A DNA stretch of 64,000 nt from Auricularia sp. M13 (lineage: Eukaryota > Basidiomycota > Agaricomycetes > Auriculariales > Auriculariaceae). The notes below the pieces were generated by a model. That model worked only from the letters and a program-made list of their open reading frames with translations, was not told the DNA's origin and did no database searches. The DNA lies in assembly GCA_037042915.1 (NCBI GenBank), contig CM073193.1, positions 2,232,001 through 2,296,000 of the forward strand, given 5' to 3'. Positions 22,801-33,447 of this stretch are shown here, piece after piece; the first letter of the stretch is position 1, and every line of letters starts with the position of its first letter. The translations under genes were made by a program, and so were the position numbers.

Positions 22801-25800
22801 CGCCTCGGACTCGACTCAATCAGCGGTATCCGACTTGCTCAGCGGCTGCGCTTCGCGGGCATCAACGTCCGCTCAGCGGATATTCTGCGCTTCCCGTCCA
22901 TCGGCGCGCTTGCGGCTCATGTCACTGCGAAGAAACTCGAGGGGTCTTCTCAAGACGATCCAGTAGCGCTGTTTTCGCAGACGAGCCGGAAGCTCATGGA
23001 GGAATACGCCCATAGTATTCCAACGCTCACCGAGGACGACCGCATCGTACGAGTCGTCCCTGCCACCGCGCTGCAGGCTTCCATGCTCAGCTCCACCCTC
23101 GCGTCCGAGGGCAAGCTCTACGTGGTCTCCCATCCCCTCCAACTGAGTAGCACCGTCGACATCGCGCGTCTGCGAGCTGCCTGGGAATCGCTTGTCAATA
23201 TGGTCGAGATCCTCAGAACATCATTCCATCAAGGCGTCGAACTGCCGTGGATATCCGCCGTACATAAGGAGATTCCCATTCGATGGACGGAGGCGAACTG
23301 TTCGGACACTGAGCTACTCAACCTACTTCCAAAGTCCTCGGAACTCATCGCGTTCAACAGCGTTGAAGCTTTCAACGTCCCTCCTCATCACGTTCATGTG
23401 ATCTCCTCGCCGTCGCGCACCGTCTTGCAACTGGTGATGCACCATGCGTACGTGAATAAATATTTACTCAGGCTCAGAACTGACAGGCCTCCAGCCTTTA
23501 TGATGGCACGTCCCTGGAATATCTCTTCCAGGACCTCGCGAAAATCTACGAAGCGCAAGCCCCCGCGGAGCGCCCCCAGTTCTGCTCAGCCTTGCCGTTC
23601 ATCCTGTACCGACCGCGGGACGAAGCAGAGTTTTGGCAGCGCCGTCTCTCGGGTTATCTGCCGTGCAGGGTCGACCCCAGTTCACAGAACGCGAGCGCTG
23701 GGCTGTATGAATCCGCGTCGACGCTCCCGACGAGCCAGATCGAAGAGGCATGCCAGAAGATGGAGGTCACCGTGCAGGCCGTCGCTTTACTAGCATGGTA
23801 GCGTTCTTTCATCGTCTTGAATTGTATCGGAACTGATGCGTCTCGTTCGCCAGGGCCAAGGTCTACGCTAGTTTAGCGAGAAGCCGCGACATTGTGTTCG
23901 GGCATGTCGTCTCTGGGCGCTCGATCCCGTTGGATGGCGCTCTCAACGTGGCGGGTCCGTTGTTCAAGTAAGTTGCGCAATGCGTTAGGATGTGTAAACT
24001 CACCATCCGCGATAGCACAATCCCTGCACGCGTCACCTTCGCGTCCGACAGGGACACGAATGAGGACGCCGCAAAGGCGTTGCATCTTGCGTACGCGCTT
24101 GCCGAGCCCTACCAGCACACGCCGCTGCGCGATATCCAGAACGCGTGGCGCAGCGCTTCCAACGCCGCCTTGTTCGACGCGCTGTTCGTCTTCCAGCGCA
24201 CCGAACAGTTCGTCGAGCGGTCCCAAGAGCTACTCTGGACGCCTTTCGAGCTCGAAGATGAGCGTTACGAGCCGGAGGTGGGTGCTCACCTATCGTATCT
24301 CGCAGAACAGCTCACCATGAGTCGTCTCCAGTACGCACTGAACGCCGAAGTGGAGTATGGAGCAGAAACACTGACTCTCAGGCTCGGCTGCCGACGCGGC
24401 ATCCTCGAGCCCTCCAAAGCCCGCGAAGTCCTGCAAGCATTCGACGCCGCGCTCTCCGCGATCGTGCAAAACCCAAGCGCGCCGGCGCTCAGCGTCCCCT
24501 CGCCCCTCGAGCCGCTTCCCGCATCTCTTCCTTCTGCACCATCGACGGCCTCCACACCAGAAGTAGACGGCGGAAATGACAATGACGACGCATTCGGCGC
24601 GGACGAAGAAGCGCTGCGCGCAGCCGTGTGCGCGGTGGCGAAGGTTCCGCGCGACCGCCTGCGCCCGCGCACGCCATTCTACACCGTCGGCGTCGACTCG
24701 ATCTCCGTGCTGCAGGTCGTCGCGCGCGCCAGGCGCGGGCTGGCGATTGGGGACCTGTTGACTGGCATGCATGTGCGCGGCGCGATTGCTGCGCGCGACG
24801 CGCGTTTGCGTGCAAAGGAGAGCGGACGAGGAGAGCAGGACGACGAGGTTGTGTCGAGACGCGTCCAGGACCAGGTGATCGCCCATCTGGATCTGCGTCA
24901 GGAACAGGTTGAGGCGGTTCTGCCTGTGTTGCCTGTGAGTCTGCTTGCTGAGAGCTGACGGTTGCTGATTATGGGTTCGAAGGGACAACGACACCATCTA
25001 GCCGCATGGCTCGCAACGGGAAGGACGTTCTACGAGCTGCCTTTTGCATGCAAGTCTTCTCAGTACGACATGCGGTACTTGTCTGCTCACAGACGGCTGA
25101 CAGATCGAGCGGTCAACCCGCTGGACAAGACGACGCTCGCAAAGGCATGGACAGCCCTCCGCACTCGCCACGCCGTCCTGCGCACGACGTTCGCAGCCAT
25201 CTCTGCTAGCGAAGTCTTCCAGGTCGTCCTCCGCCCTGAAGACGACGACCGCACGCTCACATTCGTCGACTCCGGCGAGGACGACCTCGAGCGCGCCGTT
25301 AAGAAGCAAATGGAGGACGCCATGCACACGCCGTCGGACATGTTCTCCCCGCCCGTCCGGGCGTTCCACATGCGCGCGCGCGGCGGGGAGGAGGCGTTCG
25401 TGCTCGTCATCCACCACGCGCTGTACGGTGCGCACCATGCCAACTCAACCCCATCTAGCGCTGACGTGACCGCATGTAGACGGCTGGTCTCTCCCGCTGC
25501 TCCTCGCCGACCTCTGCGCGCTCTACACCAGCAGCAGCGGCCAGGGAGATGCGGCGCTCGAGCCCGCACCGAGCTTCCCCGCGCTCGTCCGGCACATCGT
25601 CTCCCGCTCCCACTCCACGTCCGCATCCGCATCCGCATCAAAAGAATACTGGACGCAATACCTGCACGGCGCGCGCCCGACGCTCCTCCCCGCCAAGCCG
25701 GACGCGCAGCCCGACGTGTTCCTCTTTGCGCAGAACGTCCTTTCCGCAGATATCGAGGGGATGACGCCTGCGCTGCTCCTGCGCGCGCTCGGCCGTGCGC

Positions 25801-26534
25801 TGCCCTTCCACAAAGACGACAGCAAGAAGGGAGACGAGGAGCAGGAGGGAGAAGGGGATGAGGTGGTAGTGGGCCTCTTCCAAGCGGGCCGCGCGACGCC
25901 CTTCGCGGCCATCGAGCGCGTCGCGGGGCCCACGCTAGCCCTCCTCCCCCTGCGCATCCCAGTCCACCCCCGCTCTGATATCGACATAGAGGCGGACCTC
26001 GCAAGCCGCGCGCCGCACGAGCAATACTTGGACGCGGGATGGGACGCGCTGTTCAATGTGTACGTCAACGTGCTCTGGCACGCAGACGCGCTGTGGGATG
26101 ACGAGGACAAGCTGGGCGGCGTGCTCGCGCGCATGGACGTGCGTATTCACCTTCCTTCCCCCTTGCATTCCTCTTCTCTTCTCTGGCAGACGAGTACATT
26201 TACTAACGGAAGGCTGGACGCATATATGCAGGTGGGCGACGCGACGGACTACGCGCCGCACGCCCCAATAGCGGGCACTGGCAGGACGGCCGTCGACCTC
26301 CTGGACGTCTCGCGCATGCCGAGGGTACGTTCCTCCGTTCCTCCTCGATTTGTGCACTCTGGCTGACGGGCTCGCGATGTTCGGTAGGAAACGGTCAGCA
26401 TCGACATCGCGCTGAACCCGCGCACGCGCGGCGTCGACGTCGGCGTGCGCTGCGAGGGGCGCGTCCTGAGCGCCGCGGACCTGCAGACGCTCGTCGACGC
26501 GTTCGTGCGGAACGTGCGCGAGATGGTGGCATAG
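13861..26534 (+). CDS. Ferrichrome-class hydroxamate siderophore nonribosomal peptide synthetase
   Basis: Multimodular enzyme that adenylates, tethers and condenses hydroxyornithine-derived units. Domains in order are: C-like C-terminal half (13861-14690, with VVFGVEGG but no HHxxxDG half); A1 (14700-16800; [38 protein letters not shown]); T1 (16870-17140; LGVDSIRAIQLA); C1 (17350-18690; HHSIYDAD); A2 (18850-20910; [27 protein letters not shown]); T2 ([12 protein letters not shown], about 21020); C2 (HHSIYDG, 21643); T3 ([12 protein letters not shown], about 22805); C3 (HHALYDG, 23441); T4 ([11 protein letters not shown], about 24690); and C4 (HHALYDGWS, 25411). The terminal T-C-T-C is the hallmark of siderophore synthetases that reuse an A domain. 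All four T domains keep the serine. Start: ATG 13861 follows an in-frame TGA (13855), and the first two introns (13928-13980, 14229-14285) keep phase. An unseen 5' exon is possible. About 25 introns; no disabling frameshift was seen. Confidence 0.9.
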
Positions 26535-26858
26535 ATGGTGGAGGAAACACAAAAGGCCGCAGGCCACGCAGGCATGGGGGAAGAGCAGCGCGATCCATTC
26601 TTGTGCACCCATCTATAGTATATACATACTCAACACTCGGTCCAAACGTGAATGAATGATCCATGCAAAGTCAAGGAACGACCCGGTCCGATACACGCAA
26701 TCAAACGCACAGCAAAGCAAAAGCAAAAGTCGCCAAGTGCGACCATAGCGAGCGATCACTGACCAGTGGCTACCAGAGAGAGCAACCACTGACCACTGGA
26801 CACCAGAGCGAGCTACCAGAGCGAAAGACCAGTACTAGTAGTTGCCAGATGACGCGCA
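26535..26858. other. Convergent 3' spacer with short degenerate repeats
   Basis: Between the stop codons of the synthetase and the next gene. It contains A-rich AGCAAAAGC units near 26700 and loosely repeated ACCACTG / CCAGAGCGAG motifs at about 26755-26840. There is no gene. Confidence 0.4.
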
Positions 26859-28214
26859 CTACCAGACGAACGGCCCTCCCACGCCCTCGTCCTCGTCAAA
26901 GTCGTCGTCCGCGGGCGCGAACAGCACGAGCGCGTGCGAGCGCACGCGCACGCGCAGCAGGCCCGCGTCGCACGCCTGCGCGTAGCGCGCCGGCAGTGCG
27001 CGCGCGCGGTGCGGGTGCACCTCCATGAGCGCGCGCGCCGCGCCGTACCACTGCTGCGCGCGGTAAAGGTCTTCTGTCCACTGCGGAGCGTAAGTGATCG
27101 AGCTCAGGATGTGTATCTATTGAATGCAGAGAGAATGGGAGAGAGGGGGAGAGACGAAGAGAGAGAGAGGCTGACCTCGTCGAGGTTGGCGATGAGCAGG
27201 ATGGTGAGCAGCCGCGTGCGGAAGCCCGCGTCGGGCTCGCCGTCTGGAGAGCCTGACGAGCGCGCGGCGCACAAGCCCACGCGGCCGAGCCAGAAGGCGT
27301 GTTCGAGGCAGAGGCGCGCGAGATTGTACAGCCCGCGCGTGACGAACCCGCGCGCAAGCTCGTTCACGATGTCCGCCGCTGCGCAAAGTCAACACGGTGC
27401 GCAGAGGCAAAGGCAGGGCCTGAATACCTAGATACTCGTCCTGAAGGAACGCGTGTTCGTAGGTGGCGGCGTAGAACGGGAGGATGTCGCTATGCGAGCC
27501 GTCAGCGCAACCTAGCAAACAGACAGTCACGCACAATAAAACGGGGTTATATGCCCCAGCAGCCCAGCCCGCAACGCTGCAGTATGCGACGCCCTTCCAG
27601 TGCATGAACGCCGGCGAGCGCTCGCCCGGCGCTGGGTCTGCCGCGGCGGCGTCGCCCATCTCCGCGGCGGCCCACGCGAGGAACGGCCACCACGTCTCGG
27701 CGTCCTGGTCGCACACAGACACCACAAGCGCGCACGCTACGGCGCGCAAGCGGTCCACAGGCCGCAGCGCCGCGCGCGGCGTGCGCAGGATCGCGCGCAG
27801 CACGCCGCCAGCGATGGCGCGCGCCTGGTCGGTGTGGCCGTCCCAGAGACATTGCATCGCCGCGGGCGTCGCGATCGCCGCGAGCTGGCCCGCGCTCAGG
27901 CTGTCGTCTGCGCTCGCGTCCTGCCATAACCTGCGAAGGCGCAGGCTGTGAGCTGAGTGGACACGCGCCGGTCGCTGGCGCTCACGCACCGCCAGCAGCG
28001 GTCCAGCATGGCCTGCAGACTCTCGTGCCCGGCCTCGTCCTCAATGCGCGCCATGCGGTAGCGGTAGCGCCGGGGCAGCGTCGGCTCGCAGTCGCGGCTC
28101 ACGACGACGGCGTGCGTCTCCAGGTTGTAGCTGCAACGCGTCAGCCATAGCCGGCCACGACGAGCAGGGCGTGACAGACAGCTTGTAGGCGGCCGCAGCG
28201 GTGGCGAGGGCCAT
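26859..28214 (-). CDS. Uncharacterised fungal helical protein
   Basis: I do not recognise this gene. Six exons can be joined: MALATAAAAYKL from 28214, then YNLETHAVVVSRDCEPTLP through DRCWR, then a long exon from LWQDASADD through YCSVAGWAAG. Two short exons (DILPFYAATYEHAFLQDEYL and ADIVNELARGFVTRGLYNLA onward) follow, with a last exon ending DEGVGGPFVW at 26859. Introns carry GTGCGT-type donors, as elsewhere in the locus. The product is rich in Ala, Leu and Arg and looks all-helical, with no signal peptide or membrane segment. The intron near 27110-27175 holds a purine-rich GAGAGA tract. It abuts the synthetase tail to tail, and nothing ties it to siderophores. Confidence 0.7.
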
Positions 28215-28376
28215 TGAGCCGCCCAGGACGTGTCGTGCTCGCCATCGTGCGCGGGAGGGGGCGCGGGACCAAAGAGCCCGGGAAAACCTGTACATACGGG
28301 CTCAGCCAGCGCCCATTACCCTCAAGTACACCCCCCGCCCATCGATCCTCAACCTCGACGGCGCCTCAGTTGGTCC

Positions 28377-28403
28377 CCAGCGCTTCTCTCAGCTCGGTCT
28401 GAC
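28377..28403 (+). repeat. 27-bp direct repeat, copy 1
   Basis: Identical over 27 bases to 29806-29832, beginning CCAGCGCTTCTCTC and ending GGTCTGAC, 1,429 bp apart in the same orientation. The flanks of the two copies differ. Confidence 0.85.
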
Positions 28404-28941
28404 CAATAAGTCCCATAGGCCGTTCCGGCACCACCCGCTACCTTCATAGACCCAATGTTTTCTGTATATGAGAAGGTATGGACACAGTTGCGAGTGGAAC
28501 TATGGAGGTAGAGTAGAATTTCCCTCATCAGTAACCACTCTCTTGATGGACAAGTAATAGCTCGTGCTGCTGCTCAGACTCGTGACAGCCAGTTTGGCAC
28601 CTTGCCCGCACACCAGACAATGCCAGCAGCTGTACCTAGTCTCGGTGATATTAGCGAACACATCGTTCTCATTACCTTGGCATGAGACTTAATGACAGCT
28701 ATGAACTCTGGAGTCTGCAAGCAGCTGCAGCATGCGGTCACTAAGGTTAAGAACTGAACATCTGTGCGCCCGAACCGTTTGCTTAGTCCAATGCTTAATG
28801 CATGTGATTCGCTGCACATCGAATACAACACGTCTGCCACCCACATATAAACATTGTGGTACCGGGTGGAGGAAATTGAATGGGCGCACTCATGCGCGGC
28901 GCCGCGCCGTTCGTGCGCCTAAATATGACTGAGGCGCTCAT

Positions 28942-28962
28942 GCGAGGCGCTTTGCGCCTCGC
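28942..28962. repeat. Perfect 9-bp hairpin
   Basis: GCGAGGCGC, loop TTT, GCGCCTCGC. A related GC-rich palindromic unit with the same CTCATGCG core lies about 50 bp upstream (near 28885-28907). This suggests a small tandem pair of hairpin units in the repeat-like region. Confidence 0.7.
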
Positions 28963-29805
28963 CATTCCACGAAGACTCTTACTAGGTTCATAAGTTACTA
29001 TACCATTACCTACACAGGAACCTGAGCTCAAGAGTTGGCGGCTTGAGGAGCTGTGGCTAGAGCTGCATCAACCTCGGAACAAGGAGCCCGCGGACGTGCT
29101 CCTCATTGGGAACCGTCCGCGGAAGATTACCCTATTTATCGACCTGGGCATCAATCGAGAGATCTTGAGCCAAAAGGCGTTGTATTGCAGATTTGGTCAT
29201 CACACGCCAAAGACCCACTACAAGGTAGCGGGAATCTCCCACTAAGCTGGGTGCAGGGAGTTCAGGGGGTGTTCAGTTTAGCTGATACTTGCTCTCTAAT
29301 TGACGTCAGCGGGTTGTTTGAGCTGTCCCAGATTAAATTTTCTCCTAGTCTCACACTTGAGACAGATTGCACGCGTTTCCGCCGAGCCTGCGATGCAACC
29401 GAAACTTATTTCCCCCCTTTTTCGAAGCATACATGACCTGGGATGAGCTAGAGATCAGTTCGAATGAGAGGTGCTGTCCCTTGGAACCTGACGCACTTGA
29501 ACGAAATGTGAGAAATTTATCCAAGGAAGGTCACGTCGATTGCCACCCAAGGAGCGTTTTGGACTGCCGGCCGGCGTCGCAAGCACTAATCCCTCTGTTC
29601 TATTGCGAAGAAAGGGCTATGGCACCCCTGGAAGGTCGTGGGTTGCTGGGAATACTGTAGGTGCCGGTACCGCAGATAGAGCCGCTATTGCCCCAGAGTT
29701 AGTTACAGTTACTTACATATGTACTTACTTACCGAGCGGCGGGTGAGCTAGTTTAAATACCACTTACTCACCGGGTCTCTGGACTTTCTTACGGAGCCCT
29801 ACGGG

Positions 29806-29832
29806 CCAGCGCTTCTCTCAGCTCGGTCTGAC
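29806..29832 (+). repeat. 27-bp direct repeat, copy 2
   Basis: Second exact copy of the 27-bp repeat at 28377-28403. It lies about 185 bp upstream of the short-chain dehydrogenase start. Confidence 0.85.
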
Positions 29833-30016
29833 TGATTTCTGTGTCATCGGCGTCCAGAAAAAACGTGGAGCACGGTTAGAATTTGTCGGGTCCGCGAAGC
29901 GGACTACCTGAGTCAGCATCACCTAAGCGCTGTGAATAAATACCTCCACGGCGCGTTTGATGATTAAGTACTGAGATTTGCTTGGTCCTCATACACGCCC
30001 CCCCATAAGCACCACC

Positions 30017-31036
30017 ATGTCCTCGTCTCTCGTCTGGCTCATCAGCGGCGCCAATTCCGGCCTCGGTCTCGCGCTCGCCAAGCACGTCCTCGAGCGCGGC
30101 CACAAAGTGAGTCTCCCGCAGTCATCGATATGCTCTGGTGCTGACAACGCGTTACGTCTCCCCTCGCAGGTCGTAGCCACCGCGCGCAGCGTGTCGAAGC
30201 TGCCCGCGGAGCTCAACAACGGGGAGACGGCCAAGGGCCTCGCGCTCGACCTCGACTGGCCCGACGCGCGCATCCAGGACGCCGGACGCGCCGCGTGGGG
30301 GCTCTTCGGACACATCGACGTCGTCGCGAACAACGCGGGGTACTGTCTCACCGGGCCCGTGGAGACGCTGCAGTGAGTCTCCCCTGGCTGTTCTCTCCTT
30401 CGTAGCTGATGCGCCGTAGCGCGGAGGACCTGCTGGCACAGTTCAAGGGCAATGTCTTCGGCCACATCTCGCTCATCCAGTCGCTGCTCCCGCTGCTGCG
30501 CGAGCGCAAGCGCGGCACCATCTTCAACTTCTCATCCATCGCGGGTGTCGCGGGCAACCCGCCGTTCGCCGCGTACAACGCGTCCAAAGCCGCACTCGAA
30601 GGTACCGAGTCCCTCACCCCTCTCACCTCTCGGCTGACAACATACTTTCTCGCTTGCAGCATTCACCGAATCACTAGCAAAAGAAATCGCCCCCTTCGGA
30701 ATACGCGCATACATCGTTGAACCAGGCTACTTCCCAACCCACTTCCTCGCGACCGCCGTCGAGACGGAGAAGCTCACCGACGCGCAGGCGGCGCTCTACC
30801 CGCAGTACGCCGGCGTCGCGAAGACGTACAGTTCGCGCGCGACGACCGTCGGCGACCCGCGCAAGCTCGCCGCGCGCCTCGTCGACATCGTCGCGAACCC
30901 GTTGAAGGACGAGTGGGTGCGCATCCCGCTCGGCGAGGACTGCGGGAAGCGCTTCCTTGCGAAGCTCGAGCTCGTCAAGGCCAATGTGGAGGGCACGCGC
31001 GCGCTGTGGGAGAGCACGAATGTCGACAAGCAGTGA
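30017..31036 (+). CDS. Short-chain dehydrogenase/reductase (classical SDR)
   Basis: NAD(P)-dependent oxidoreductase with a Rossmann fold, cytosolic by appearance. Four exons start at ATG 30017. The cofactor motif is SGANSGLG (Ser for the usual Thr), in VWLISGANSGLGLALAKHVL. NNAG and the active-site FNFSSIAGVAG...YNASKAALE (Ser, then Tyr-x3-Lys) are all present. After an intron at about 30600 comes FTESLAKEIAPFGIRAYIVE then PGYFPTHF. The length of about 280 residues is normal for the family. It resembles fungal SDRs often annotated as 3-oxoacyl-ACP reductase or estradiol-dehydrogenase-like. The substrate cannot be told. Confidence 0.9.
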
Positions 31037-31129
31037 TCGGTGCGATTTGGCTCGGATTTTCGTTCGATAATACATGTCTGTCTGGCCGTGGGAAATGCAT
31101 CTCATGTCGACGCGGTGGTCTGAGATTGA

Positions 31130-31925
31130 TCACACAGCCGCCTTCTGCGCGAGGAAGTCGGTCCACTCCTTCTCGCCCCACGAGCTAGAAATTTCGTTCG
31201 CGACGAGTCCTACCATAGTAATGATGAGTTCGCACGATGCATGACAGAAATAACGCAGGCTCTCACCGTTGAGCAGGACAGTCGGGGAGACGTGGATGGA
31301 GTTCTGGCGCGAGAACTTGATGAGGTACTTCAGGTCGTCCGTGACGGCGTTCCCGCCGTTCGGGCTGCCCTTGAGCTTGAGGAGCTCGAGCACCGCGGCC
31401 TCCTTGTCGCGCCCGATCACGCTGCCCGCGAGCGCGGCGAGCTTGCTCCGGATCTCGGTCGGCGTGAGGTGCGCGGTGGGGATGTCGAAGTATTCTTCTT
31501 GGTGCTCGAACAACTTGGCAGGGCAGGACGTCCGAGTCAGCTAATGGAGCAAGCGCTAATAACGAGAGCTCACGGCGGTGGCGTAGTCCCAGAACTTCTC
31601 GGGCGCAACGCGCAGCACGGCGAGCGCGCTCTCGTGCGTCAGCTGCGACGCGACGTGCCACGGCTGCACCTGCAGCCTGAGGATGACCTACAATCACAGC
31701 AACAGCATCCCGCTTGAGTCACAGTCGCCATCTCAGACCAACCTTGACCCTGCCCTCATACGGCCCGCCGGGCGCGAGCAGCTTGCCGCGCAGGACGCCG
31801 TTGATCGCGTTCAGCGCGCTCTTCTTCGAGAACGGGCAGACGAAGTCGAGGAAGAAGTCGAGCGTGTGCGGCGCGGTGGGCGCGCCGGCGATGAGGAGCG
31901 GGCGCAGGGACGGTTGGAGGGCCAT
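31130..31925 (-). CDS. DsbA/thioredoxin-fold protein, monothiol CPFS
   Basis: Thioredoxin-like-fold protein of a family common in basidiomycetes. Exon 1 starts at ATG 31925 (MALQPSLRPLLIAG) and contains TLDFFLDFVCPFSKKSAL. The C-x-x-S in place of C-x-x-C resembles DsbA-like or HCCA-isomerase-like proteins. Exon 2 has ILRLQVQPWHVASQLTHESA. Exon 3 has LFEHQEEYFDIPTAHLTP and a helical middle. A conserved cis-Pro-like HVSPTVLLNG precedes the C-terminal exon ending DFLAQKAAV. An upstream in-frame ATG at 32000 exists, but family members begin at MAL. With one cysteine in the motif, oxidase activity is doubtful and a glutathione-linked role is possible. The 3' end faces the upstream SDR 93 bp away. 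Confidence 0.8.
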
Positions 31926-32112
31926 CGTCGAGGTTGAGGAGGACGGGAAAGAAAGATCGTCGATCTTGTAGAGATCGGCCGTCGTGACCCGTTTCGTCAT
32001 GACGGGCGTCTATCGCGTGCCGAGATTAGATCTAGATGCTTATGCCACTCCGCCGATGCCTCTTGTCCTCCTCTTCTTCGCTCGTCAAAATTACTGTCCC
32101 GCGCTCTGATGC

Positions 32113-32400
32113 CTAAAACCGCGAATACGGCCGGTATTTCCGCTTCGGCCTGTCAACCTGGCGCGCCCGCCGCTCCAACGACGCGCGGTGCTCCAGCTCT
32201 TCTGGCGTGCCGCGCACGAACGCGACATGGCGCTCCTCGCAGGACGGGTACGTAGTCCAGTGGTGATCGCGCCCTCGCGCGGTGAGGAAGCCTTTTTTGC
32301 ACCCTCCTTGGCACCGCAGCGCGTCCGGGGAGGACGCTCCCTTGCGCTTCGGGGCGCGCCGGCCAGGCTGAATCGGGCGGGGCGACCTTGCGTCTGTCAT
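32113..32400 (-). CDS. Small zinc-finger-like hypothetical protein
   Basis: A 95-residue intronless frame starts at ATG 32400 (MTDARSPRPIQPGRR) and ends KYRPYSRF. A C-x3-C-x11-HH-x6-C pattern (RCQGGCKKGFLTARGRDHHW, then TTYPSC) looks like a single C2H2-like zinc-binding finger. The rest is very basic. Similar fingers occur at the N-terminus of longer mushroom proteins, so this may be a fragment. The open frame extends upstream past 32690 without a convincing start. Confidence 0.4.
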   Translation of the reverse strand: MTDARSPRPIQPGRRAPKRKGASSPDALRCQGGCKKGFLTARGRDHHWTTYPSCEERHVAFVRGTPEELEHRASLERRARQVDRPKRKYRPYSRF

Positions 32401-33447
32401 GGCGAGGTTGCACCCTATACAGTAAGACCGAGCGTATATCAGTTTTTGAGTGCTGCTGGCATTCACACAGACCTGACGCCATCTCCGCGCGCCGGTCCTC
32501 CTCACCTGGACCCAAGTCAGCGCTTGTGCCCAGCGGCGCGTGGTCTTGGTCATCGGGCGAGGAGGTCGGTGCGTCGGTGCGGAGTGGGCGCGCGCGCGCG
32601 GCCTGGCGCTGACATCCTCTGGACTCGGCGCTCTGCTTCTGCATGCTTGTGGCGGCGAGGGCGTGATGAGCTCGAGGAGAAGGTGCGGTAGCAATCGCGT
32701 GTTAGAGTTTTATGGGCGCGCGCAGGCTGACGTGTAGGAATTCAGTACAGACGTGTAGCCCGATCAGCGGTCTCAATTATTGGCGTTCAACCCTCCTCGG
32801 CCTCATGCGTGGTGCAGTTCAGGTGTCAGGTGTCTTCCACTGCGCTGGTGAGGTGGGACTGTGGCCGCACTTCACCATGTAGCATCAGGACGTTCCGACG
32901 CTCCACGCGAACAGCACAAGCAAGCGAGGAAGAGCACTAGCATCCGCGATGTCCTCACTGTCGAAAGCTGCGGTCAGTTTGGAAATGGACTTCCTGGCAG
33001 ACGCTCGCCTCGGGCGCTGACAGGACTCAATGCATCGCGTAGCTGCTCCCTATGAACCTGACTGTCGAGAATTTCTGCTGGGAACTGGATGCGAGTACTG
33101 TGCGCATTGCTCTTGATTCGCCTGCGGTGCCGACGCGGATGCTGGTTCTGCTCATGTCCGGGTTCTTGAAGGTCGGTCTACTGGATCCTCAGCCGCTGTG
33201 TGTATCGGGCCGACTCGGAGCAGCGCTCAAGGACTCCAGCCCGAGGAACGCGTGTATTCATCCATTCCAAGCTTTGCATAGCACCTTGAATCGCGAGAAA
33301 TGGCGCTCATATACGCTGCGTCGTCAGGCTTTCAACTCTGGGGTTTTGTTGGAGGCCGTTTGTCGTCTAATGTACAGTTTCCGATCGCTGGCTACAATTG
33401 ATTGCACATCCATCATACACGGCACCATGTACACCTACCACGCACGC
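32401..33447. other. About 1 kb without a supported gene
   Basis: Only short open frames without recognisable content, such as one on the plus strand at 33052-33456. The part next to 32400 may hold 5' sequence of the zinc-finger ORF. Confidence 0.35.

Larger units (their letters stand above)
28215..30016. other. 1.8-kb gene-poor region, probable decayed repeat
   Basis: No gene of normal quality. A short frame around 29010-29230 (RLEELWLELHQPRNKEPADV) is protein-like but unrecognised and soon broken. The stretch carries a 27-bp direct repeat (28377 and 29806), GC-rich hairpins near 28885-28962, and inverted GGTGAG/CTCACC segments near 29740. An old mobile-element remnant is the likeliest reading. 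Confidence 0.4.

Noticed and set aside
28942-28985. Helitron 3' terminus (hairpin followed by CTAG)
   Set aside because: The CTAG lies about 20 nt after the hairpin, further than usual; no RepHel-like coding sequence or TC 5' end was found nearby.
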